A DNA stretch of 64,000 nucleotides, from positions 38,738,548 through 38,802,547 of the forward strand of contig OZ025253.1 in NCBI GenBank assembly GCA_964019135.1. Direction: 5' to 3'. Positions 49,401 to 64,000 of the stretch are shown here, one piece after another (position 1 is the first letter of the stretch; every line of letters starts with the position of its first letter). This DNA comes from Arenicola marina. Its lineage: Eukaryota > Annelida > Polychaeta > Arenicolidae. Both the position numbers and the translations under genes were made by a program. The notes below the pieces were generated by a model, which saw only the letters and a program-made list of their open reading frames with translations, was not told where the DNA came from and did no database searches.

Positions 49401-52400
49401 GATGGGACATCGGGATGGGACATCGGGATGGGGCATCGGGATGGGACCGGGAAAGGGCATCAGGATGGGACATTGGGATGAGACATCGGGATGGGAGGTC
49501 GTAATGGGACATCGGGATGGGACATCGAGATGGGACATCCGGATAGAACACCAGGATGGGACATCCGGATGGAACATCAGGATGGGACATCGAGATGGGA
49601 CATCGGGATGGGACATCGGGATGGGACGTCGGGATGGGACATCGGGATGGGATCGAGATGGGACATCGGGATGGGACAGCAGGATGGGGCATCGGGATGG
49701 GACATCGGGATGGGGCATCGGGATGGGACATCGGGATGGGGCATCGGGATGGGACCGGAACAGGGCATCATGATGGGACATCGCAATGAGACATCGAAAT
49801 ATGACATCGGGATGGGACATCGGGATGGGACGTCGGGATGGGACGTCGGGATGGGACGTCGGGATGGGACATCGGGATGGGACCGGGATGGGACATCGGG
49901 ATGGGACATCGGGATGGGACATCGGGATGGGACATCGGGATGGGGCGTCGGGATGGAAACGGGACAGGGCATCGGGATGGGACATTGGGATGAGACATCG
50001 GGATGGGAGGTCGTAATGAGACGTCGGGATGGGACATCGGGATGGGACATCGAGATGGGACATCGGGTTGAGATATCGGGATGGGACGTCGGAATGGGAC
50101 ATCAGGATGGGACATCGGGATGGGACATCGAGATGAGACATCGGGATGGGAAATCGAGATGGGACATCGGGTTGGGACATCGGGATGGGACGTCGGAATG
50201 GGACATCGTAATGAGACATCGAGATGCGACATCGGGAGGGAACATCGGGATGGGATATCGGGTTGGGATATCGGGATGATATATCGGGATGGGACATCAG
50301 GATGGACATAAGGATGGAACATCGGGTTGGGACATCGGGATGGGACATCGGGATGGGACATCGCGATGGAACATCGGGATGGGACATCGGGTTGGGACAT
50401 TGGGATGTTACATTGGGATGGGACATCGGAATGGGACATCCGAATGAGACATCGGGATGGGATATCGGGATGGGACCGGGATGGGACATCGGGATGGGAC
50501 ATCGGGATGGGACATCGGGATGGGACATCGGGTTGAGGCATCGGGATGGGACATCGGGATGGGACGTCGGGATGGGACATCGGGATGGGACCGGGATGGG
50601 ACATCGGGATGGGACATCGGGATGGGAGCGGGATGGGACATCGGGATGGGACATCGTGATGAGGCATCGGGATGGGACATCGGGATGGGACGTCGGGATG
50701 GGACATCGGGATGGGACATCGGGATGCGACATCGGGATGGGACATCGGGATGGGACATCGGGATGGGACATCGGGATGGGACATCGGGATGGGACATCGA
50801 GATGAGACATCCGGATGGAACATCGGGATGGGACATCAGGATGGGACGTAGGAATGGGACATCGTAATGAGACATCGGGATGGAACATCGGGATGGAACA
50901 TCGGGATGGAACATCGGGATGGGATATCGGGTTGGGATATCGCGATGATATATCGGGATGGGACATCAGGATGGACATAAGGATGGGACATCGGGTTGGA
51001 ACATCGGGATGGGACATTGGGATGGGACATCAGGATGAGATATCGCGATGGGACATCGTAATGAGACATCAGGATGGGACATCGGAATGAGACATCGGAA
51101 TATGGCATCGGGATGGGGCATCGGGATGGGACCGGGACAGGGCATCAGGATGGGACATTGGGATGAGACATCGGGATGGGAGGTCGTAATGGGACATCGG
51201 GATGGTACATCGGGATGGGACATCGTGATGGGACGTCGGGATGGGACATCGGGTTGGGACATCGGGATGGGACGTCGGAATGGGACATCGTAATGAGACA
51301 TCGGGATGGAACATCGGGATGGGACATCGGGAGAGGAACATCGGGATGGGATATCGGGTTGGGATATCGGGATGATATATCGGGATGGGACATCAGGATG
51401 GACATAATGATGGGACATCGGGTTGGGACATCGGGATGGGACATCGGGATGGGATATTGGGATGGGACATTGGGATGGGATATCGGAATGGGACATCCGA
51501 ATGAGACATCCGGATGGAACATCGGGTTGGGATATCGGGATGATATATCGGGATGGAACATCGGGATGGAACATCAGGATGGACATAAGGATGGGACATC
51601 GGGTTGGGACATCGGGATGGAACATCGGGTTGGGATATCGGGATGATATATCGGGATAGGACATCGGGATGGGACCGGGATGGGACATCGGGATGGGACA
51701 TTGGGATGGGACATCGGGATGGGACATCGGGATGGGGCATCGGGATGGGACCGGGACAGGGCATCAGGATGGGACATTGGGATGAGACATCGGGATGGGA
51801 GGTCGTAATCGGACATCGGGGTGGGACATCGGGATGGGACATCGAGATGGGACATCCGGATAGAACACCGGGATGGGACATCCGGATGGAACATCCGGTT
51901 GGAACATCAGAATGGGACATCGAGATGGGACATCGGGATCGGACATCGGGATGGGACGTCTGGATGGGACATCGGGATGGGACCGAGTTGGGACATCGGG
52001 ATGGGACATCGGGATGGGGCATCGGGATGGGACATCGGGATGGGGCATCGGGATGGGACCGTCACAGGGCATCAAGATGGGACATCGGAATGAGACATCG
52101 GAATATGACATCGGGATGGGACATCGGGATGGGACGTCGGGATGGGACGTCGGGATGGGACATCGGGATGGGACATCGGGATGGAACATCGGGATGGGAC
52201 ATCGGGATGGGACATCGGGATGGGACCGAGATGGGACATCGGGATGGGACGTCGGAATGGGACATCAGGATGGGACATCGGGATGGGACATCGGGATGGG
52301 ACCGAGATGGGACATCGGGATGGGACGTCGGGATGGGACATCGGGATGGGACCGAGATGGGACATCGGGATGGGACATCGGGATGGGGCATCGGGATGGG

Positions 52401-55400
52401 ACCGGGACAGGGCATCAAGATGGGACATCGGAATGAGACATCGGAATATGACATCGGAATGGGACATCGGGATGGGACGTCGGGATGGGACGTCGGGATG
52501 GGACGTCGGGATGGGACATCGGGATGGGACCGGGATGGGACATCGGGATGGGACATCGGGATGGGGCATCGGGATGGGACCGGGACAGGGCATCAGGATG
52601 GGACATTGGGATGAAACATCGGGATGGGAGGTCGTAATGGGACATCGGGATGGGACATCGGGATGGGACATCGAGATGGGACATCGGGTTGGGACATCGG
52701 GATGGGACGTCGGAATGGGACATCAGGATGGGACATCGGGATGGGACATCGGGATGGGGCATCGGGATGGGACATCGGGCTGGGACATCGGGATGGGAAA
52801 TCGAGATGGGACATCGGGATGGGACATCGGGATGGGACATCGGGATTGGACGTCGGAATGGGACATCGTAATGAGACATCGGGATGCGACATTGGGAGGG
52901 AACATCGGGATGGGATATCGGGTTGGGATATCGGGATGATATATCGGGATGGGACATCAGGATGGACATAAGGATGGGACATCGGGTTGGGACATCGTGA
53001 TGGGACATCGGGATGGGACATCGGGTTGGGACATTGGGATGTTACATTGGGATGGGACATCGGAATGGGACATCCGAATGAGACATCGGGATGGGACAGC
53101 GGGTGAGTCATCAGGATGGGACATCGGGATAGGACATCGGGATGGGACATCGGGATGGGACGTCGGGATGGGACATCGGGATGGGACCGGGATGGGACAT
53201 CGGGATGGGACATCGGGATGAGGCATCGGGATGGGACATCGGGATGGGACGTCGGGATGGGACATCGGGATGGGACCGGGATGGGACATCGGGATGGGAC
53301 ATTGGGATGAGGCATCGGGATGGGACCGGGACAGGGGCATCAGGATGGGACATTGGGATGAGACATCGGGATTGGTGGTCGTAATGGGACATCGGGATGG
53401 GACATCGAGATGGGACATCGAGATGGGACATCCGGATGGAACATCGGGATGGGACATCGGGATGGGACGTCGGAATGGGACATCGTAATGAGACATCGGG
53501 AGGGAACATCGGGATGGGATATCGGGGTGGGATATCGGGATGATATATCGGGATGGGACATCAGGATGGACATAAGGATGGGACATCGGGTTGAAACATC
53601 GGGATGGGACATTGGGATGGGACATAAGGATGGGACATTGGGATGATACATCGGGATTGGACAGCGGGTGGGACATCAGAATAGGAAACCGGGATGGTAC
53701 ATCGGGATGGGACATCGGGATGGGACATCGGGATGGCACATCGCGATGAGACATCGTAATGAGACATCAGGATGGGACATCGGAATGAGACATCGGAATA
53801 TGACATCGGGATGGGACATCGGGATGGGACATCGGGATGGGACATCGGGATAGGGCATCGGGATGGGACCGGGACAGGGCATCAGGATGGGACATTGGGA
53901 TGAGACATCGGGATGGGAGGTCGTAATGGGACATCGGGATGGGACATCGGGATGGGACATCGAGATGCGACATCCGGATAGAACACCAGGATGGGACATC
54001 CGGATGGAACATCAGGATGGGACATCGAGATGGGACATCGGGATGGGACATCGGGATGGGACGTCGGGATGGGACATCGGGATGGGATCGAGATGGGACA
54101 TCGGGATGGGACATCGGGATGGGACATCGGGAAGGGGCATCGGGATGGGACATCGGGATGGGGCATCGGGATGGGACCGGAACAGGGCATCATGATGGGA
54201 CATCGGAATGAGACATCGGAATATGACATCGGGATGGGATATCGGGATGGGACGTCGGGATGGGACGTCGGGATGGGACGTCGGGATGGGACATCGGGAT
54301 GGGCCCGGGATGGGACATCGGGATGGGACATCGGGATGGGACATCGGGATGGGACATCGGGATGGGACATCGGGATGAGGCATCGGGATGGAAACGGGAC
54401 AGGGCATCGGGATGGGACATTGGGATGAGACATCGGGATGGGAGGTCGTAATGAGACGTCGGGATGGGACATCGGGATGGGACATCGAGATGGGACATCG
54501 GGTTGAGACATCGGGATGGGACGTCGGAATGGGACATCAGGATGGGACATCGGGATGGGACATCGAGATGAGACATCGGGATGGGAAATCGAGATGGGAC
54601 ATCGGGATGGGACATCGGGATGGGACGTCGGAATGGGACATCGTAATGAGACATCGAGATGCGACATCGGGAGGGAACATCGGGATGGGATATCGGGTTG
54701 GGATATCTGGATGATATATCAGGATGGGACATCAGGATGGACATAAGGATGGAACATCGGGTTGGGACATCGGGATGGGACATCGGGATGATATATCGGG
54801 ATGGGACATCGGGATGGGACATCGAGATGGGACATCGGGTTGGGACATTGGGATGTTACATTGGGATGGGACATCGGAATGGGACATCCGAATGAGACAT
54901 CGGGATGGGACAGCGGGTGAGTCATCAGGATGGGACATCGGGATAGGAAGTCGGGATGGGACATCGGGATGGGACATCGGGATGGGACGTCGGGATGGGA
55001 CATCGGGAGGGACCGGGATGGGACATCGGGATGGGACCGGGATGGGACATCGGGATGAGACATCAGGATGGGACATCGGAATGAGACATCGGAATATGGC
55101 ATCGGGATGGGGCATCTGGATAGGACCGGGACAGGGCATCAGGATGGGACATTGGGATGAGACATCGGGATGGGAGGTCGTAATGGGACATCGGGATGGT
55201 ACATCGGGATGGGACATCGAGATGGGACATCCGGATGGAACATCGGGATGGGACATCGAGATGGGACATCGTGATGGGACGTCGGGATGGGACATCGGGA
55301 TGGGACCGAGACGGGACATCGGGATGGGACATCGGGATGGGGCATCGGGATGGGATCGGGACAGGGCATCAGGATGGGACATTGGGAGGAGACATCGGGA

Positions 55401-58400
55401 TGGGAGGTCGTAATGGGACATCCGGATGGAACATCGGGATGGGACATCGTGTTGGGACATCGGGATGGGACGTCGGAATGGGACATCGTAATGAGACATC
55501 GGGATGGAACATCGGGATGGGACATCGGGAGAGGAACATCGGGATGGGATATCGGTTTGGGATATCGGGATGATATATCGGGATGGGACATCAGGATGGA
55601 CATAATGATGGGACATCGGGTTGGGACATCGGGATGGGACATCGGGATGGGATATTGGGATGGGACATTGGGATGGGATATCGGAATGGGACATCCGAAT
55701 GAGACATCGGGATGGGACAGCGGGTGAGTCATCAGGATGGGACATCGGGATGGGACATCGGGATAGGACATCGGGATGGGACGTCGGAATGGGACATCGG
55801 GATGGGACCGGGATGGGACATCGGGATGGGACATCGGGATGAGGCATCGGGATGGGACCGAGACAGGGTATCAGGATGAGACATTGGGATGAGACATCGG
55901 GATTGGAGGTCGTAATGGGACATCGGGATGGGACATCGGGATGGGACATCGGGATGGGACATCCGGATGGAACATCGGGTTGGGATATCGGGATGATATA
56001 TCGGGATGGAACATCGGGATGGAACATCAGGATGGACATAAGGATGGGACATCGGGTTGGGACATCGGGATGGAACATCCGGATGGAACATCGGGTTGGG
56101 ATATCGGGATGATATATCGGGATAGGACATCGGGATGGCACCGGGATGGGACATCGGGATGGGACATCGGGATGGGACATCGGGATGGGACATCGGGATG
56201 GGGCATCGGGATGGGACCGGGACAGGGCATCAGGATGGGACATTGGGATGAGACATCGGGATGGGAGGTCGTAATCGAACATCGGGGTGGGACATCGGGA
56301 TGGGACATCGAGATGGGACATCCGGATAGAACACCGGGATGGGACATCCGGATGGAACATCCGGTTGGAACATCAGAATGGGACATCGAGATGGGACATC
56401 GGGATCGGACATCGGGATGGGACGTCGGGATGGGACATCGGGATGGGACCGAGTTGGGACATCGGGATGGGACATCGGGATGGGGCATCGGGATGGGACA
56501 TCGGGATGGGGCATCGGGATGGGACCGTCACAGGGCATCAAGATGGGACATCGGAATGAGACATCGGAATATGACATCGGGATGGGACATCGGGATGGGA
56601 CGTCGGGATGGGACGTCGGGATGGGACATCGGGATGGGACATCGGGATGGAACATCGGGATGGGACATCGGGATGGGACATCGGGATGGGACCGAGATGG
56701 GACATCGGGATGGGACGTCGGAATGGGACATCAGGATGGGACATCGGGATGGGACATCGGGATGGGACCGAGATGGGACATCGGGATGGGACGTCGGGAT
56801 GGGACATCGGGATGGGATCGAGATGGGACATCGGGATGGGACATCGGGATGGGACATCGGGAAGGGGCATCGGGATGGGACATCGGGATGGGGCATCGGG
56901 ATGGGACCGGAACAGGGCATCATGATGGGACATCGGAATGAGACATCGGAATATGACATCGGGATGGGACATCGGGATGGGATATCGGGATGGGACGTCG
57001 GGATGGGACGTCGGGATGGGACATCGGGATGGGCCCGGGATGGGACATCGGGATGGGACATCGGGATGGGACATCGGGATAGGACATCGGGATGAGGCAT
57101 CGGGATGGAAACGGGACAGGGCATCGGGATGGGACATTGGGATGAGACATCGGGATGGGAGGTCGTAATGAGACGTCGGGATGGGACATCGGGATGGGAC
57201 ATCGAGATGGGACATCGGGTTGAGACATCGGGATGGGACGTCGGAATGGGACATCAGGATGGGACATCGGGATGGGACATCGAGATGAGACATCGGGATG
57301 GGAAATCGAGATGGGACATCGGGATGGGACATCGGGATGGGACGTCGGAATGGGACATCGTAATGAGACATCGAGATGCGACATCGGGAGGGAACATCGG
57401 GATGGGATATCGGGTTGGGATATCGGGATGATATATCGGGATGGGACATCAGGATGGACATAAGGATGGAACATCGGGTTGGGACATCGGGATGGGACAT
57501 CGGGATGATATATCGGGATGGGACATCGAAATGGGACATCGGGTTGGGACATTGGGATGTTACATTGGGATGGGACATCGGAATGGGACATCCGAATGAG
57601 ACATCGGGATGGGACAGCGGGTGAGTCATCAGGATGGGACATCGGGATAGGAAGTCGGGATGGGACATCGGGATGGGACATCGGGATGGGACGTCGGGAT
57701 GGGACATCGGGAGGGACCGGGATGGGACATCGGGATGGGACCGGGATGGGACATCGGGATGGGACATCGGGATGGGACATCGGGTAGAGGCATCGGGATG
57801 GGACATCGGGATGGGACGTCGGGATGGGACATCGGGATGGGACCGGGATGGGACATCGAGATGGGACATCGAGATGAGACATCGGGATGGGAAATCGAGA
57901 TGGGACATCGGGATGGGACATCGGGATGGGACGTCGGAATGGGACATCGTAATGAGACATCGAGATGCGACATCGGGAGGGAACATCGGGATGGGATATC
58001 GGGTTGGGATATCGGGATGATATATCGGGATGGGACATCAGGATGGACATAAGGATGGAACATCGGGTTGGGACATCGGGATGGGACATCGGGATGATAT
58101 ATCGGGATGGGACATCGGGATGGGACATCGGGATGGGACATCGGGTTGGGACATTGGGATGTTACATTGGGATGGGACATCGGAATGGGACAGCGGGTGA
58201 GTCATCAGGATGGGACATCGGGATAGGAAGTCGGGATGGGACATCGGGATGGGACATCGGGATGGGACGTCGGGATGGGACATCGGGAGGGACCGGGATG
58301 GGACATCGGGATGGGACCGGGATGGGACATCGGGATGAGACATCAGGATGGGACATCGGAATGAGACATCGGAATATGGCATCGGGATGGGGCATCTGGA

Positions 58401-61400
58401 TAGGACCGGGACAGGGCATCAGGATGGGACATTGGGATGAGACATCGGGATGGGAGGTCGTAATGGGACATCGGGATGGTACATCGGGATGGGACATCGA
58501 GATGGGACATCCGGATGGAACATCGGGATGGGACATCGAGATGGGACATCGTGATGGGACGTCGGGATGGGACATCGGGAGGGAACATCGGGATGGGATA
58601 TCGGGTTGGGATATCGGGATGATATATCGGGATGGGACATCAGGATGGACATAAGGATGGAACATCGGGTTGGGACATCGGGATGGGACATCGGGATGAT
58701 ATATCGGGATGGGACATCGAAATGGGACATCGGGTTGGGACATTGGGATGGGACATCGGGATGGGATATTGGGATGGGACATTGGGATGGGATATCGGAA
58801 TGGGACATCCGAAGGAGACATCGGGATGGGACAGCGGGTGAGTCATCAGGATGGGACATCGGGATGGGACATCGGGATAGGACATCGGGATGGGACGTCG
58901 GAATGGGACATCGGGATGGGACCGGGATGGGACATCGGGATGGGACATCGGGATGAGGCATCGGGATGGGACCGAGACAGGGTATCAGGATGAGACATTG
59001 GGATGAGACATCGGGATTGGAGGTCGTAATGGGACATCGGGATGGGACATCGGGATGGGACATCGGGATGGGACATCCGGATGGAACATCGGGTTGGGAT
59101 ATCGGGATGATATATCGGGATGGAACATCCGGATGGAACATCAGGATGGACATAAGGATGGGACATCGGGTTGGGACATCGGGATGGAACATCGGGTTGG
59201 GATATCGGGATGATATATCGGGATAGGACATCGGGATGGGACCGGGATGGGACATCGGGATGGGACATTGGGATGGGACATCGGGATGGGACATCGGGAT
59301 GGGGCATCGGGATGGGACCGGGACAGGGCATCAGGATGGGACATTGGGATGAGACATCGGGATGGGAGGTCGTAATCGGACATCGGGGTGGGACATCGGG
59401 ATGGGACATCGAGATGGGACATCCGGATAGAACACCGGGATGGGACATCCGGATGGAACATCCGGTTGGAACATCAGAATGGGACATCGAGATGGGACAT
59501 CGGGATCGGACATCGGGATGGGACGTCGGGATGGGACATCGGGATGGGACCGAGTTGGGACATCGGGATGGGACATCGGGATGGGGCATCGGGATGGGAC
59601 ATCGGGATGGGGCATCGGGATGGGACCGTCACAGGGCATCAAGATGGGACATCGGAATGAGACATCGGAATATGACATCGGGATGGGACATCGGGATGGG
59701 ACGTCGGGATGGGACGTCGGGATGGGACATCGGGATGGGACATCGGGATGGAACATCGGGATGGGACATCGGGATGGGACATCGGGATGGGACCGAGATG
59801 GGACATCGGGATGGGACGTCGGAATGGGACATCAGGATGGGACATCGGGATGGGACATCGGGATGGGACCGAGATGGGACATCGGGATGGGACGTCGGGA
59901 TGGGACATCGGGATGGGACCGAGATGGGACATCGGGATGGGACATCGGGATGGGGCATCGGGATGGGACCGGGACAGGGCATCAAGATGGGACATCGGAA
60001 TGAGACATCGGAATATGACATCGGAATGGGACATCGGGATGGGACGTCGGGATGGGACGTCGGGATGGGACGTCGGGATGGGACATCGGGATGGGACCGG
60101 GATGGGACATCGGGATGGGACATCGGGATGGGGCATCGGGATGGGACCGGGACAGGGCATCAGGATGGGACATTGGGATGAAACATCGGGATGGGAGGTC
60201 GTAATGGGACATCGGGATGGGACATCGGGATGGGACATCGAGATGGGACATCGGGTTGGGACATCGGGATGGGACGTCGGAATGGGACATCAGGATGGGA
60301 CATCGGGATGGGACATCGGGATGGGGCATCGGGATGGGACATCGGGCTGGGACATCGGGATGGGAAATCGAGATGGGACATCGGGATGGGACATCGGGAT
60401 GGGACATCGGGATTGGACGTCGGAATGGGACATCGTAATGAGACATCGGGATGCGACATTGGGAGGGAACATCGGGATGGGATATCGGGTTGGGATATCG
60501 GGATGATATATCGGGATGGGACATCAGGATGGACATAAGGATGGGACATCGGGATGGGAAATCGAGATGGGACATCGGGATGGGACATCGGGATGGGACG
60601 TCGGAATGGGACATCGTAATGAGACATCGGGATGCGACATATGGAGGGAACATCGGGATGGGATATCGGGTTGGGATATCGGGATGATATATCGGGATGG
60701 GACATCAGGATGGACATAAGGATGGGACATCGGGTTGGGACATCGGGATGGGACATCGGGATGGGACATCGGGTTGGGACATTGGGATGTTACATTGGCA
60801 TGGGACATCGGAATGGGACATCCGAATGAGACATCGGGATGGGACAGCGGGTGAGTCATCAGGATGGGACATCGGGATAGGACATCGGGATGGGACATCG
60901 GGATGGGACGTCGGGATGGGACATCGGGATGGGACCGGGATCGGACATCGGGATGGGACATCGGGATGAGGCATCGGGATGGGACATCGGGATGGGACGT
61001 CGGGATGGGACATCGGGATGGGACCGGGATGGGACATCGGGATGGGACATTGGGATGAGGCATCGGGATGGGACCGGGACAGGGGCATCAGGATGGGACA
61101 TTGGGATGAGACATCGGGATTGGTGGTCGTAATGGGACATCGGGATGGGACATCGAGATGGGACATCGAGATGGGACATCCGGATGGAACATCGGGATGG
61201 GACATCGGGATGGGACGTCGGAATGGGACATCGTAATGAGACATCGGGAGGGAACATCGGGATGGGATATCGGGTTGGGATATCGGGATGGGACATTGGG
61301 ATGGGACATCTGGATGGGACATTGGGATGATACATCGGGATTGGACAGCGGGTGGGACATCAGAATAGGAAACCGGGATGGTACATCGGGATGGGACATC

Positions 61401-64000
61401 GGGATGGGACATCGGGATGGCACATCGCGATGAGACATCGTAATGAGACATCAGGATGGGACATCGGAATGAGACATCGGAATATGACATCGGGATGGGA
61501 CATCGGGATGGGACATCGGGATGGGACATCGGGATGGGGCATCGGGATGGGACCGGGACAGGGCATCAGGATGGGACATTGGGATGAGACATCGGGATGG
61601 GAGGTCGTAATGGGACATCGGGATGGGACATCCGGATAGAACACCAGGATGGGACATCCGGATGGAACATCAGAATGGGACATCGAGATGGGACATCGGG
61701 ATGGGACATCGGGATGGGACGTCGGGATGGGACATCGGGATGGGATCGAGATGGGACATCGGGATGGGACATCGGGATGGGACATCGGGAAGGGGCATCG
61801 GGATGGGACATCGGGATGGGGCATCGGGATAGGACCGGAACAGGGCATCATGATGGGACATCGGAATGAGACATCGGAATATGACATCGGGATGGGACAT
61901 CGGGATGGGATGTCGGGATGGGACGTCGGGATGGGACGTCGGGATGGGACATCGGGATGGGCCCGGGATGGGACATCGGGATGGGACATCGGGATGGGAC
62001 ATCGGGATAGGACATCGGGATGAGGCATCGGGATGGAAACGGGACAGGGCATCGGGATGGGACATTGGGATGAGACATCGGGATGGGAGGTCGTAATGAG
62101 ACGTCGGGATGGGACATCGGGATGGGACATCGAGATGGGACATCGGGTTGAGACATCGGGATGGGACGTCGGAATGGGACATCAGGATGGGACATCGGGA
62201 TGGGACATCGAGATGAGACATCGGGATGGGAAATCGAGATGGGACATCGGGATGGGACATCGGGATGGGACGTCGGAATGGGACATCGTAATGAGACATC
62301 GAGATGCGACATCGGGAGGGAACATCGGGATGGGATATCGGGTTGGGATATCGGGATGATATATCGGGATGGGACATCAGGATGGACATAAGGATGGAAC
62401 ATCGGGTTGGGACATCGGGATGGGACATCGGGATGATATATCGGGATGGGACATCGAAATGGGACATCGGGTTGGGACATTGGGATGTTACATTGGGATG
62501 GGACATCGGAATGGGACATCCGAATGAGACATCGGGATGGGACAGCGGGTGAGTCATCAGGATGGGACATCGGGATAGGAAGTCGGGATGGGACATCGGG
62601 ATGGGACATCGGGATGGGACGTCGGGATGGGACATCGGGAGGGACCGGGATGGGACATCGGGATGGGACCGGGATGGGACATCGGGATGGGACATCGGGA
62701 TGGGACATCGGGATGGGACATCGGGTAGAGGCATCGGGATGGGACATCGGGATGGGACGTCGGGATGGGACATCGGGATGGGACCGGGATGGGACATCGA
62801 GATGGGACATCGAGATGAGACATCGGGATGGGAAATCGAGATGGGACATCGGGATGGGACATCGGGATGGGACATCGGGAGGGACCGGGATGGGACATCG
62901 GGATGGGACCGGGATGGGACATCGGGATGAGACATCAGGATGGGACATCGGAATGAGACATCGGAATATGGCATCGGGATGGGGCATCTGGATAGGACCG
63001 GGACAGGGCATCAGGATGGGACATTGGGATGAGACATCGGGATGGGAGGTCGTAATGGGACATCGGGATGGTACATCGGGATGGGACATCGAGATGGGAC
63101 ATCCGGATGGAACATCGGGATGGGACATCGAGATGGGACATCGTGATGGGACGTCGGGATGGGACATCGGGATGGGACCGAGACGGGACATCGGGATGGG
63201 ACATCGGGATGGGGCATCGGGATGGGATCGGGACAGGGCATCAGGATGGGACATTGGGAGGAGACATCGGGATGGGAGGTCGTAATGGGACATCCGGATG
63301 GAACATCGGGATGGGACATCGTGTTGGGACATCGGGATGGGACGTCGGAATGGGACATCGTAATGAGACATCGGGATGGAACATCGGGATGGGACATCGG
63401 GAGAGGAACATCGGGATGGGATATCGGTTTGGGATATCGGGATGATATATCGGGATGGGACATCAGGATGGACATAATGATGGGACATCGGGTTGGGACA
63501 TCGGGATGGGACATCGGGATGGGATATTGGGATGGGACATTGGGATGGGATATCGGAATGGGACATCCGAATGAGACATCGGGATGGGACAGCGGGTGAG
63601 TCATCAGGATGGGACATCGGGATGGGACATCGGGATAGGACATCGGGATGGGACGTCGGAATGGGACATCGGGATGGGACCGGGATGGGACATCGGGATG
63701 GGACATCGGGATGAGGCATCGGGATGGGACCGAGACAGGGTATCAGGATGAGACATTGGGATGAGACATCGGGATTGGAGGTCGTAATGGGACATCGGGA
63801 TGGGACATCGGGATGGGACATCGGGATGGGACATCCGGATGGAACATCGGGTTGGGATATCGGGATGATATATCGGGATGGAACATCGGGATGGAACATC
63901 AGGATGGACATAAGGATGGGACATCGGGTTGGGACATCGGGATGGAACATCCGGATGGAACATCGGGTTGGGATATCGGGATGATATATCGGGATAGGAC
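34462..64000. repeat. 13-bp G-rich minisatellite array, at least 29.5 kb (right end truncated)
   Basis: Roughly 2,270 copies of the 13-bp unit gacatcgggatgg run without a break to the window edge. Read in register, two units give GGGATGGGACATCGGGATGGG, a canonical four-run G-quadruplex motif on the plus strand. Common variants include ccgggatggg (a shortened unit), gacgtc for gacatc, and rare marker units such as gacataagg and gacagcgggtg. Three units span 39 bp, so open frames of up to 700 codons occur on both strands; they interleave in several frames and I do not call them. The left boundary is sharp, after ctctgcaagt. Confidence 0.98.
36200..63990. repeat. Multi-kilobase duplicated blocks within the 13-bp array
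   Basis: Rare marker units recur in the same order. A ~220-bp marker block around 41,686-41,907 has matching copies at 46,048, 55,621 and 63,493. Another marker (acatcagaataggaaacc) occurs near 38,024, 44,140, 49,265, 53,673 and 61,358. Extended matches: about 36.2-39.8 kb corresponds to about 47.6-51.0 kb (offsets 11,356 then 11,240), 41.3-46.9 kb to 50.9-56.6 kb (offsets 9.4-9.6 kb), and 51.4-56.0 kb to 59.0-63.9 kb (offsets 7,567 to 7,872). A local 1.4-1.5-kb duplication relates 38.8-39.8 kb to 40.3-41.2 kb. Confidence 0.8.

Noticed and set aside
61848..63950. 700-codon minus-strand frame (and 616-621-codon frames near 38-40 and 49-51 kb) in the 13-bp array
   Set aside because: Three 13-bp units make a 39-bp stop-free cycle, so long frames arise automatically on both strands. 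Similar frames overlap in other phases, and the matching pairs reflect duplicated blocks.
34462..64000. Telomere or CRISPR-type interpretation of the arrays
   Set aside because: Units are contiguous without spacers, so CRISPR is excluded. The 13-bp unit is not a known telomeric repeat, and no TTAGGG-type run is present.

Overview
The window looks like nuclear DNA of an animal, most likely a marine invertebrate such as a bivalve or other lophotrochozoan. This is inferred from spliced coding structure with GT-AG signals, a cGAS-like/Mab-21 family nucleotidyltransferase gene, AT-rich non-coding DNA with poly(A)-tailed insertion debris, and very large minisatellite arrays. I see no bacterial operons, rRNA, convincing tRNA, CRISPR array or autonomous transposon.

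Layout. (1) 1-13,737: a 42-bp minisatellite array cut by the left edge. (2) 13,738-16,683: mostly unique DNA with two candidate exons of an unrecognised plus-strand gene. (3) 16,684-22,100: a 22-bp minisatellite array, followed by a diverged ~21-bp sub-array to about 22,410 and a third, weaker candidate exon. (4) 22,530-25,224: AT-rich DNA with a 45-bp repeat array, a small poly(A)-tailed insertion flanked by 9-bp direct repeats, and C-rich low-complexity sequence. (5) 25,225-31,269, minus strand: the clearest gene, read as two coding exons that join in phase into a 794-residue cGAS-like/Mab-21 protein. Its ~3.7-kb intron holds a strong hairpin and old duplicated segments. (6) 31,270-34,461: the gene's upstream flank, a 0.45-kb island of a 13-bp minisatellite, and more unique or C-rich DNA. 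(7) 34,462-64,000: at least 29.5 kb of the same 13-bp minisatellite, running off the right edge. It is built from multi-kilobase duplicated blocks and has a canonical G-quadruplex motif in nearly every pair of units on the plus strand.

About 49 of 64 kb is tandem repeat. Most long open frames here are by-products of stop-free repeat units and are not called as genes. The nucleotidyltransferase gene is itself repeat-rich: a 39-bp repeat in exon 1, a 30-bp repeat and a Glu-codon tract in exon 2, and a 54-bp duplication carrying cysteine motifs. Those periods are all multiples of three, whereas the neighbouring 13- and 22-bp arrays are not. The catalytic acidic residues of the family are all present, so the product could be an active cyclic-dinucleotide-type synthase; this is an inference from motifs.
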